Assembly (NCBI GenBank): GCA_002491565.1
Contig: DKWE01000078.1
Location: 1 to 25,234, forward strand
Direction: 5' to 3'
Origin: Lachnospiraceae bacterium UBA7160
GTDB taxonomy: Bacteria > Bacillota > Clostridia > Lachnospirales > Lachnospiraceae
Length of the DNA stretch: 25,234 nucleotides
Below the pieces are notes generated by a model that did no database searches, was not told where the DNA came from, and saw nothing but the letters and a program-made list of their open reading frames with translations. The translations under genes and the position numbers were made by a program. Shown one piece after another: positions 6,452 through 13,869 of this stretch (position 1 is its first letter; every line of letters starts with the position of its first letter).

Positions 6452-8986
6452 TTACCGGATATCGTATACACTTCTGAGTCTGAGGCTGCTCACATCTCCG
6501 CTCTCGATCTTCACGCGCTTTGTACCTGCGTTCATATCGAAATAGTTGTCGGAAAGGATCAGGTCCTCGTTCTCATTCAGGATCTCAACACTCTTCGCAT
6601 ACGCGTTCGCTGTCACCTCGATCTCATCTCCAACGACGCGGCAGGTCAGCTGTGGGTCCTCGTAGCGGAAATACTTCGGATAAGAGAAGTTGACGGAACC
6701 CTCGGAAACCACAACGCCGTCCTTCTCCAGCTCATAGCTGACGTACTCGGAATAGATGTCCACATCCGGGAACACTACCTTATCCAGCCAGACGCTTGTT
6801 AGTGCCGGAACAACCAGCTCCTGCTCTCCGCTCTGAAGGATCTCAGCCTTCGGATTGCGGAGCGCCCAGCGCACCTTCACGGTCACATCCTCGCGTGTCT
6901 CGTTTGCAACGTTCAGGCGGATCGACTTCTCAAATTCCATGGAGTGCTGCCAGTTCAGCGGCCGCGCGTTGGACATCATGCCCTGCTCCTCACAGGAGAG
7001 CATGACCGGAGCGAAGAACCGCTTCGCATAGTAGTGCAGCGCCTTCAGTCTGCCGCAGTAGTCGATGGACGACCACGACGCTACCGGCCAGCAGTCATTG
7101 AGCTGCCAGTAAACGGCGCCCATGCAGCGTCCGCGGTTCCGGCGGAAATGCTCGACGCCGTAGCGGATGCCGTCTGCCTGCAGAAGCTGTGACGCGTACA
7201 GCACCGTCTGGAAATCCGACGGATAGCGGTAGGTCTGCTGCATATAGTTCATGATCTTGCCGTTTGCGCTGCCGTTTCTCTGATGCTTCTCCATCACGTA
7301 AGAGAAAATATTCCAGTCTGCCGGATCGTCTGAGATCTTCTCAATCGTCTTCATGGACGGGAAGGACTGGAAGCCGAACTCCGAGAGGAAACGGAAGTAG
7401 AACTTCCGGTACTCCGTAAACGGCTTATCTCCGTGCCATACATCCCAGTAGTGTACATCGCCGCGCTCCGGATCCTGCGGCTCGTCCATGCATCCGCCTG
7501 ATGACGGGCTGGATGGCCAGTAGAATGTCTGCGGGTCATACTCCTTCACGATCTCCGGGATAATGCGCTCGTACATCAGATAGTAGTCGCGCACCTCCTG
7601 CGGCTTCGTCAGCCAGCTGTTTCTCGCGTAGACAAACTCCTCCATCTCATTGTTGCCGCACCACAGGCCAAGGCTTGCGTGATGGCGCAGACGCTTCACG
7701 TTGTCGATGAACTCCGCGCGGATATTCTCCTCGAACTCCGGCGTCAGATCATAGACCGCACACGCGAACATGAAATCCTGCCATACGACAAAGCCGAGCT
7801 CATCGCAGAGATCATAGAACCAGTCCTCCGGGTAATAACCGCCGCCCCAGACACGGATCGCATTGAAATTCGCCCACTTCGACTTCTCCAGCAGAGAACG
7901 CGTCGTCTCCGGCGTCACACGGCCAAGCAGATGATCCTCCGGAATGTAGTCTGCTCCCATCGCGAAGATATCCACTCCGTTCACACAGATCGCAAAGTTT
8001 TCGCCCCACTCGTTCTTCGAGCGGTCTACTGTCATCGTGCGCAGACCAAGCCGGCGGCTCCAGCAGTCGAGCTCCTTCCCCTCGAAATACAGCGTCACAT
8101 CCACCTGATACAGATTCTGATCGCCATATCCGTTCGGCCACCAGAGCATCGGATTCTCAATCACAAGGCTCTCCGGGCTACCGTCTGCTTCCAGCACCGC
8201 ACCATCCGGAGCCGTCACCTTCACCGTGTAGTAGAGGCCGCTCTTCTGTGGGTCTGCCTGCACGGACGCATCTGCAGAAGTGCTGCACACGTCAGAAGCT
8301 GCCGCGCCAAAGCACACACCATCTTCCAGATCCTCCATCTCCGGGCAGCAGTCGATATCTACGTCAAAACGCAGCGTCACCTGTCCATCCTTGTGCTCCT
8401 GCACAACATAGACGCTGTCAATCCGCGCCTCGTCGATGCCAAGCAGCGTCACCGGGCGGAACAGACCTGCGTCCGGCAGATGTGCGCCCCAGTCCCAGCC
8501 GAACATGCAGTGCGCCTTGCGGATATTGACAAAGCCCTCCATTGCGTCCTCACTGCCGTGCGTCTTGCTGGTCTGAAATGCCTCTGCGATGTACTTCGTC
8601 GGAGAATGGAACACGATCCGGAGCTCGTTGCCCTGATCCTTCAGCTCCTCCGTCACGTCGTACTCCCAGGTGCGGTGCATATTGCACGGGGAGCCGATCT
8701 GCTCTCCATTCAGATACACATCTGCAATCGTATCGATTCCGTCAAACCGCAGCACCTGATGTGCGCACGCACGCACCTCCTCCGCGCAGTCAAACGAAAG
8801 CACATACTCATAATCCTCATCCATCAGTTTCAGTGCCTTGTATTCATTGTCCTTGTAGAACGGATCCTCCATTTGTCCATTCCGCAGCATGTCTGTGTAG
8901 ACCGACCCCGGCACCACTGCCGGGCTGAACGGCTCATCGCCGACACGCCGCATACTCCAGGCACCATTTAAGCTCTGTTTCTTCAT
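6452..8986 (-). CDS. Beta-mannosidase, glycoside hydrolase family 2
   Basis: An 844-residue enzyme of the usual GH2 beta-mannosidase length. The N-terminal sugar-binding domain (about 1-180) contains PGSVYTDML, FDGIDTIADVYLNG and GWDWGAHLPDAGLFRPV. An immunoglobulin-like domain follows, then the barrel with RVWGGGYYPEDWFYDLCDELG. The acid/base is Glu447 in CGNNEMEEF and the nucleophile is Glu536 in RFLSEFGFQSFP, both matching the family. It removes terminal beta-1,4-linked mannose from manno-oligosaccharides. No signal peptide is present, so it acts in the cytoplasm on imported sugars. AGGGGGTAG precedes the ATG. It lies downstream of the transporter operon on the same strand but has its own promoter and a structured leader. 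Activity on other beta-mannosides such as N-glycan cores is possible. Confidence 0.93.
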   Translation of the reverse strand: MKKQSLNGAWSMRRVGDEPFSPAVVPGSVYTDMLRNGQMEDPFYKDNEYKALKLMDEDYEYVLSFDCAEEVRACAHQVLRFDGIDTIADVYLNGEQIGSPCNMHRTWEYDVTEELKDQGNELRIVFHSPTKYIAEAFQTSKTHGSEDAMEGFVNIRKAHCMFGWDWGAHLPDAGLFRPVTLLGIDEARIDSVYVVQEHKDGQVTLRFDVDIDCCPEMEDLEDGVCFGAAASDVCSTSADASVQADPQKSGLYYTVKVTAPDGAVLEADGSPESLVIENPMLWWPNGYGDQNLYQVDVTLYFEGKELDCWSRRLGLRTMTVDRSKNEWGENFAICVNGVDIFAMGADYIPEDHLLGRVTPETTRSLLEKSKWANFNAIRVWGGGYYPEDWFYDLCDELGFVVWQDFMFACAVYDLTPEFEENIRAEFIDNVKRLRHHASLGLWCGNNEMEEFVYARNSWLTKPQEVRDYYLMYERIIPEIVKEYDPQTFYWPSSPSSGGCMDEPQDPERGDVHYWDVWHGDKPFTEYRKFYFRFLSEFGFQSFPSMKTIEKISDDPADWNIFSYVMEKHQRNGSANGKIMNYMQQTYRYPSDFQTVLYASQLLQADGIRYGVEHFRRNRGRCMGAVYWQLNDCWPVASWSSIDYCGRLKALHYYAKRFFAPVMLSCEEQGMMSNARPLNWQHSMEFEKSIRLNVANETREDVTVKVRWALRNPKAEILQSGEQELVVPALTSVWLDKVVFPDVDIYSEYVSYELEKDGVVVSEGSVNFSYPKYFRYEDPQLTCRVVGDEIEVTANAYAKSVEILNENEDLILSDNYFDMNAGTKRVKIESGDVSSLRLRSVYDIR

Positions 8987-9030
8987 GCGAACTACCCCCT
9001 GTATCGTAAAATATCCGCCCCGTCCGGCTC

Positions 9031-9142
9031 TGATTCGTAGTTCTTATCCCCTATCCCGCGAATCACTATGCCAAATCACTTACCTGTATTCCTGATTGCA
9101 CAGGTAAAATATCCTGCGTGATTCGCCTGGCCATTTGGCATA
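9031..9142 (-). promoter_or_regulatory. Leader with competing inverted repeats upstream of mannosidase
   Basis: Perfect inverted repeats seen here are GCGAATCAC (9058-9066) with GTGATTCGC (9118-9126), TATGCCAAAT (9067-9076) with ATTTGGCATA (9133-9142), and TTACCTGT (9080-9087) with ACAGGTAA (9100-9107). CGAATCA (9059-9065) also pairs with TGATTCG (9031-9037). The first two pairings cross each other, and one arm has two partners, so only some helices can form at once. The array lies between the promoter at 9192-9220 and the start codon, so it is transcribed. It could be a switching RNA leader or a set of operators. It matches no riboswitch class I can name. Confidence 0.5.
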
Positions 9143-9191
9143 CGCTGTACGAACCGTTCAGAAAACAGACGGGCGTTTGCTTTGTATCTTC

Positions 9192-9220
9192 ATTATACTG
9201 GTAACAAATCATTTCTTCAA
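9192..9220 (-). promoter_or_regulatory. Promoter for the beta-mannosidase gene
   Basis: On the minus strand: TTGAAG, 17-base spacer, perfect TATAAT. It would give a leader of about 200 bases before the ATG at 8986, including the inverted-repeat array. Confidence 0.6.
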
Positions 9221-9644
9221 GTTAATTTTAGTCTTCAGTTGTATTAATTTTCTCGTGATTTTAGCCTCCTGTTTAAGCAGTGCATTCTCTGCAATTTCGC
9301 TTAACCGGATAAACCAGAATTACCAATCTGGCCCCCTGTCGATTCTGTTCTCTATTATCAACGCCTCTTCCTATCCATTGAGAAAAGGCAAAAGAAATCG
9401 TATCCCCTCGGACCGTTTTATACCATAAAAACACTTCAGTCAGCATAAAACAGGAGAGCGCTGCAAACCGCGATGAAGCTACAAGCACTGGTATTTTCCT
9501 GATCTGCTCAATACCATAAATGATAGCTTCCGTCAGTTTTACAACGCCCTCCTATTTCCCATCGTCAGCCCTGTCTCATTTCGTCCGACGTCTTATCTTT
9601 CGTCTTTCTTTCGTTTCTCTTTTGTTCGGTCAGACTTCCGTTCA
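9221..9644. other. Spacer after the transporter operon, nothing recognised
   Basis: About 420 bases between the end of the second ATPase gene and the mannosidase promoter. No gene, RNA or convincing terminator is seen. Short open frames on both strands (9135-9428 plus; 9273-9488 minus) lack a usable start with ribosome binding site. The minus-strand stretch does have an AGGAGG near 9550, but it is followed by TTG and then an immediate stop. Confidence 0.45.
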
Positions 9645-10460
9645 TCAGACAGTACTCAGATCCCACTCCTCGTAGATCTTTGGCACGTCGTTGATCAGAC
9701 GCTTTGTGTACTCCGCCTTCGGATGAATGATACAGTCTTCCGCCGGACCGTGCTCGACAAATTTGCCGTGCTCCATGATGTACACCTGATCGGAAATGTA
9801 GTACGCAAGTCCGATATCGTGCGTGATAAAGATAACCGTCATGTTGATCTCATCACGCAGCTTCAGCAGCATGTCAAGAATCGTGGAACGGGAACATGCG
9901 TCGATCATGGAGGTCGGCTCGTCTGCCAGCAGGATCTTTGGCTTCAGCAGAAAGATGCGTGCGATCATCAGACGCTGCATCTGTCCGCCGGAAAGCTCGA
10001 ACGGATACTTGTTCGTCAGCTCCTTGAACTCCAGATTTACGAAGCTGCATGCCTCGGACATCATCTTAAACTTCTCCTCATACGGGAGATTCTTGCCGCC
10101 GCGCATGTTGATGCAGTCGAGCAGCACGGAGTCAATCTTGTTAAACATATTGTAGGAAGAGAACGGATCCTGGAAAATCGCCTGGATATTCTTCCAGTAC
10201 TCCTTCTTCTTCCTTCCGCCTCTGATGTCTCTCGGGCTTCCCTGGAAGAGCACCTCGCCCTCTGAGACACTGATCAGGCCGAGCAGCATCTTGGACAGTG
10301 TTGTCTTACCGCTTCCGGACTCACCAACGATCGAGATAATCTCGCCCTCGCGGAAATCGAAATCGACATGATCCACCGCGACGGTCTTTTTATCGCCAAA
10401 GCCGAAAACCTTCGTCACGCCTTTGCCCTGCAGGCAAGCGGCTTTTTTCGCATCACTCAT
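9645..10460 (-). CDS. Opp/Dpp-type ABC transporter ATPase, F subunit
   Basis: A 271-residue ATPase that powers the Opp-type importer at the inner face of the membrane. It shows Walker A GESGSGKTT (about residue 46), the Q-loop IFQDPFSSYN, the signature LSGGQMQRLMIAR (about 156), Walker B ILLADEPTSMID and the switch histidine in FITHD. SMID replaces the usual SALD after Walker B, a mild oddity. There is no C-terminal Oligo_HPY cysteine region. The second ATG (10460) is preferred to 10466 because GGGAGG lies 9 bases before it. It overlaps the stop of the D-subunit gene by 8 bases (ATGAGTGA), which implies translational coupling. It is the last gene of the five-gene transporter cluster. Assignment to sugar rather than peptide import is from context. 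Confidence 0.92.
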   Translation of the reverse strand: MSDAKKAACLQGKGVTKVFGFGDKKTVAVDHVDFDFREGEIISIVGESGSGKTTLSKMLLGLISVSEGEVLFQGSPRDIRGGRKKKEYWKNIQAIFQDPFSSYNMFNKIDSVLLDCINMRGGKNLPYEEKFKMMSEACSFVNLEFKELTNKYPFELSGGQMQRLMIARIFLLKPKILLADEPTSMIDACSRSTILDMLLKLRDEINMTVIFITHDIGLAYYISDQVYIMEHGKFVEHGPAEDCIIHPKAEYTKRLINDVPKIYEEWDLSTV

Positions 10461-11460
10461 TCTCATACACCTCCCGAATCTTTCTCTCCGACATCAGGCA
10501 GCGATACTCACGCCCATTTGGCAACTCGACGTTCGGGATCTCCATTCCGCTGCAGGTCGGCGTCGCATACTTGCATCGCGGTGCAAAGCGGCAGCCCTTC
10601 GGCGGATGCTTCAGGTTCGGCGGAGTGCCCGGAATCGCCGTCAGCTTATTCTCACGGACACCCTCCTCCGGAACGATGATTGACCCCATCAGTCCCTTCG
10701 TGTACGGATTCAGAGGATCAAATACCATCTCACGCGCACTGCCCTTCTCCACGATCTGGCCAGCATACATAACCATGATATCATCTGTCACGTTATACAG
10801 AAGCGGCAGCTCATGCGTGATAAAGATCATACTCTTGATATAGCCCTTATCCATCAGGTCACGCATCATCTTGATAACCATCTTCTGGCTCGTAACGTCC
10901 AGCGCAGACGACGGCTCATCGGCGATCAGTACCTTCGGAGAGAGGATCGTCGAAATCGCGATAACGGTACGCTGCTTCATACCACCGGACAGCTCGACCG
11001 CGTGCTTCTGCAGCACCTCTGCCGGCAATCCAAGGATTGAGAAACGCTCCTTCGCAAGATCATAAATATCCTTATCCGACATCTTCGGATCGTGTACATG
11101 GATCACGTCTTCGATAAAGCGGATGATCTTCTGCGTCGGATTCAGCGCGTTCATCGCGGCCTGCGGAATGTAAGCGATCTCGGTACCGAGGATATTCCTC
11201 CGCACGTCATCCGGCTTCATTCCGGAAATATTCCTGCCATCCACGATGATATCACCGCTGATGTAGTGCAGCGGCGGGAAATAATAGCCCATCAGGGACA
11301 GCGCCAGCGTCGATTTGCCGCAGCCGGACTCACCGGCAACGCCAAGGGACTTGCCCTCCTCAATTTTCAGGGACACACCGTCTACCGCGTACACATCCTC
11401 GCGCAGACGGGTCACATATTTCGTCTTCAGATTGTTTACTTCAAGCATTACTTTTCCCAT
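10453..11460 (-). CDS. Opp/Dpp-type ABC transporter ATPase, D subunit
   Basis: A 335-residue ATPase partner of the F subunit. It has Walker A GESGCGKST (43-51), Q-loop YIPQAAMNALNP, signature LSGGMKQR (157-164), Walker B VLIADEPSSALD (177-188) and FITHE with His216. The C-terminal Oligo_HPY region carries four cysteines (290, 296, 303, 321; spacing C-x5-C-x6-C-x17-C), the pattern that holds a 4Fe-4S cluster in some DppD/OppD proteins. GGAGGGGG precedes the ATG. It starts 13 bases after the second permease gene and overlaps the F-subunit start by 8 bases. It acts as one half of the ATPase heterodimer. The iron-sulfur cluster is inferred from the cysteine pattern alone. Confidence 0.93.
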   Translation of the reverse strand: MGKVMLEVNNLKTKYVTRLREDVYAVDGVSLKIEEGKSLGVAGESGCGKSTLALSLMGYYFPPLHYISGDIIVDGRNISGMKPDDVRRNILGTEIAYIPQAAMNALNPTQKIIRFIEDVIHVHDPKMSDKDIYDLAKERFSILGLPAEVLQKHAVELSGGMKQRTVIAISTILSPKVLIADEPSSALDVTSQKMVIKMMRDLMDKGYIKSMIFITHELPLLYNVTDDIMVMYAGQIVEKGSAREMVFDPLNPYTKGLMGSIIVPEEGVRENKLTAIPGTPPNLKHPPKGCRFAPRCKYATPTCSGMEIPNVELPNGREYRCLMSERKIREVYENE

Positions 11461-11473
11461 CGTATCCCCCTCC

Positions 11474-12721
11474 TTAATCTCTCAGCTGCGGGTTGAACAC
11501 CTGGTCAAGACCAGTATTCATCAGGTTCAGCGAGAAAGCAATCAATGTGATCACGAGAACTACCGGGAAGTATGCCCACCAGGAACCATTCAGATGAGCA
11601 GAGTACATGGTCGCCCAGTTCATCATCTGACCCAGTGTTGCAGTTGAGGTCGTAGACGGTCCAAGGCCGAGCATCGAAAGCTGTGCCTCTGCAAGAATTC
11701 CGGAAGAAATCTGAAGAATAAATGCCATCACGACATACGATGCAACATACGGAAGGATATCCGTAAGCACGATCCGAATCATGCTGTGCCCGGACAGCTT
11801 GGAAAGATTTACGTGGTCACGGTTTCTAAGAGAGATTACCTGCGAACGCACAGAACGGCAGGTCCATGTCCACGAGGTCAGACCGATAACCGCTGCGATC
11901 AGGGTCACGCCACGCGCATTCTGTCCCACGGAGTACGTGATCAGGATCAGGAGCACGAAGGACGGGATAACCGTAAACAGGTTCGTGATAAAGATGATAA
12001 TGTTGTCAAACAGACCTCCGATATAACCGGAAAGCAGTCCGAGCATCAGGCCAATCAGCGTCGCAACCGTTCCCGCGATCAGACCGATCTTCAGAGATAC
12101 CTTCGTCGCCTGCACCAGCTCGGTCAGCACATCACGCCCAAAGTTATCGGTACCAAGCACCAGCTTCCGCTGATTCGCGATATCCTTTGTGTTCACGTAC
12201 TGCTTGGAATCCACAGACTTGGACTCCTCCAGCTCGCCGTCCTCATTCTCCACTGCGATAATCAGATCCGCGTCACTTGCAAGCTTTACGATCTCCTTAT
12301 TCAGACGAACGTACGCCTTTTTCTTCGATGCAAGCAGGCCCTTCTGCTTCGCCTTCTCATCATAGTGCTCCAGCCACAGTACCACAAGTGCATTGTCGTC
12401 CGCTGCATCGAGCTCTTCCTGCGAAACCTCACCGTAATTTAACAGCCAGTCGCGCATGTCCTGCTTGTCCTTCTCCTCGATGTGATCGCCAAGGTTGCTG
12501 GACTTCGCCTGAATATTCAGCGTGTAATACTTCGCGTCCACGGTATCCTGCACAGATACATAGGTACCTGGCTTAAAGAAGTTACCCTGTCCTACCATAT
12601 CCAGCGGATCCGCCGCAACAAAGAATGGGTAGATCAGCGTAAATGCCAGAAGACCAAAGAAAATAATAAACCCAATCACAAATTTGGGGGAATGGAAAAT
12701 GTTCCGCAATGTATTTTTCAT
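11474..12721 (-). CDS. Opp/Dpp-type permease C subunit with large insertion
   Basis: A 415-residue membrane permease, clearly longer than the usual 280-320. TM1 lies at about residues 13-36. The canonical LGTDNFGRD loop, normally a few dozen residues later, is at 189-197. Between them lie about 150 residues, of which roughly 55-185 are hydrophilic, rich in Lys, Glu and Asp, and free of membrane segments. From 205 on there is the normal DppC core with five hydrophobic segments and a coupling-helix region around HVNLSKLSGHSMIRIVLTDILPY. GGGGAGG precedes the ATG, 14 bases after the first permease gene. It forms the translocation channel with that partner. By the orientation of TM1 the insertion should face outside, perhaps contacting the binding protein; that is inference. 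Confidence 0.9.
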   Translation of the reverse strand: MKNTLRNIFHSPKFVIGFIIFFGLLAFTLIYPFFVAADPLDMVGQGNFFKPGTYVSVQDTVDAKYYTLNIQAKSSNLGDHIEEKDKQDMRDWLLNYGEVSQEELDAADDNALVVLWLEHYDEKAKQKGLLASKKKAYVRLNKEIVKLASDADLIIAVENEDGELEESKSVDSKQYVNTKDIANQRKLVLGTDNFGRDVLTELVQATKVSLKIGLIAGTVATLIGLMLGLLSGYIGGLFDNIIIFITNLFTVIPSFVLLILITYSVGQNARGVTLIAAVIGLTSWTWTCRSVRSQVISLRNRDHVNLSKLSGHSMIRIVLTDILPYVASYVVMAFILQISSGILAEAQLSMLGLGPSTTSTATLGQMMNWATMYSAHLNGSWWAYFPVVLVITLIAFSLNLMNTGLDQVFNPQLRD

Positions 12722-12735
12722 ATCTGTCCCTCCCC

Positions 12736-13740
12736 TTAATCCTGCTGAGCCGCTTTGACACGCGGGTCAATGATACCATAAATGATCTCAACGAACAGGT
12801 TCGCGAGAAGCACCATGATCGTGATTACGAGTGTACATGCGGAGAGCAGCGGATAGTCATTGCCCTTGATCGCACTCATCATCGTGGTCCCAAGTCCCGG
12901 GTAGCTGAAGATGATCTCGGATACGAGCGCGCCGCCCATCATCGTACCTAACGACATTGCAAGGCCGGTGATCTGCGGAAGCATCGCGTTCCGGAACACG
13001 TAGCCGACAATCTTGGTGTCCTTGATGCCGAGGAAACGGCTGTACTTTACGTAATCCGCATTCAGCTCATAGATCGACATGGAACGCATACCGATCGCCT
13101 GTCCGCCGATGGTAACGAGCACGATCGACCAGAATGGAAGCTGATAGTGCGCAATCACGGACTTCACAAACGTCCAGCTCGCATTCGGGATCAGGTCGAA
13201 GCCGTAGGCGCCGCTCGTCGGAGCCCAGCCAAGCTGGATACCAAAAACGGTAAGCAGGATAACGCCCATACCGAATGCCGGAACATTACTGATAAACAGG
13301 AACGCCGGAAGGATCGCCTTGTCGAAGACGCCCTTCATATAGGCGGCGACCGCGCCTAGGATATTTCCGAGAAGCCATCCAAGGATAATCGCCGGGAGCT
13401 GCAGCGCCAGCGTCCACCCGAAGGAAGAAGCGATGATATCCGAGACAGTTCTCGGATACTGACTGAAGGACACGCCGAAGTCACCCTGCACTGCTGCCTT
13501 CGCCCACTTGCCGAACTGAACGATCATCGGATCGTTCACGCCAAATTTTTCCACATACTCATCATAGACCTTTTTTATCGCCTGCGCATCGGTCATGCCG
13601 CTTGCAGCCTGTCCGGCAATCGCCGATACCGGATCGCCCGGCATCAGGCGCGGAAGTGCAAAGTTCAGGACGACCGCAATTACAAAGGTAATCAAATACC
13701 AGAGAATCTTCTGGCCATAATATTTTTTATAACCTTTCAA
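12736..13740 (-). CDS. Opp/Dpp-type permease B subunit
   Basis: A 334-residue membrane permease. It opens with TM1 ILWYLITFVIAVVLNFALPR and the family hallmark LMPGDPVSAIAG. An extracytoplasmic loop, KFGVNDPMIVQFGKW and GDFGVSF follow, then five more membrane segments with the coupling motif ADYVKYSRFLGIKDTKIVGY and RNAMLPQITGLA. TTG at 13740 is chosen as start because GAGGTGG lies about 7 bases upstream. The in-frame ATG at 13755 has only a poorly spaced AAGGG, and a longer frame to 13821 would run into the terminator. It is the partner of the C subunit, 14 bases upstream of it, and is separated from the binding-protein gene by a terminator hairpin. The transported sugar is inferred from neighbours. 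Confidence 0.92.
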   Translation of the reverse strand: MKGYKKYYGQKILWYLITFVIAVVLNFALPRLMPGDPVSAIAGQAASGMTDAQAIKKVYDEYVEKFGVNDPMIVQFGKWAKAAVQGDFGVSFSQYPRTVSDIIASSFGWTLALQLPAIILGWLLGNILGAVAAYMKGVFDKAILPAFLFISNVPAFGMGVILLTVFGIQLGWAPTSGAYGFDLIPNASWTFVKSVIAHYQLPFWSIVLVTIGGQAIGMRSMSIYELNADYVKYSRFLGIKDTKIVGYVFRNAMLPQITGLAMSLGTMMGGALVSEIIFSYPGLGTTMMSAIKGNDYPLLSACTLVITIMVLLANLFVEIIYGIIDPRVKAAQQD

Positions 13741-13786
13741 GCAATTCCACCTCATTTCCCTTAAGCTCACAACAAAGGACAGGAAT

Positions 13787-13821
13787 CTTAAAAATGGCCG
13801 GAGAAGCAACTCTCCGACCAT
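13787..13821 (-). terminator. Intra-operon terminator after the binding-protein gene
   Basis: On the minus strand ATGG-T-CGGAGA (13821-13811), a six-base loop, then TCTCCG-G-CCAT (13804-13794), followed by TTTTTAAG. About ten pairs of stem plus a T tract make a good intrinsic terminator. It starts about 50 bases after the binding-protein stop and before the permease start, so readthrough would give less permease and ATPase than binding protein. Confidence 0.7.
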
Positions 13822-13869
13822 TCTATTTAACCGCCCTTATGGCTGCTCAACCTTTTCTGTTCAGTTGTA

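Noticed and set aside
7679..8971. 430-residue plus-strand open frame
   Set aside because: It is antisense to the beta-mannosidase, without start signals.
9031..9142. H-type RNA pseudoknot formed by both crossing helices at once
   Set aside because: The arms B' and A' are adjacent with no linker and the other loop is six bases, too short to span about 19 stacked pairs. Alternative pairing is more plausible.
9135..9428. 97-residue hydrophobic plus-strand frame
   Set aside because: It begins inside the mannosidase leader inverted repeat, has no ribosome binding site and no plausible protein character.
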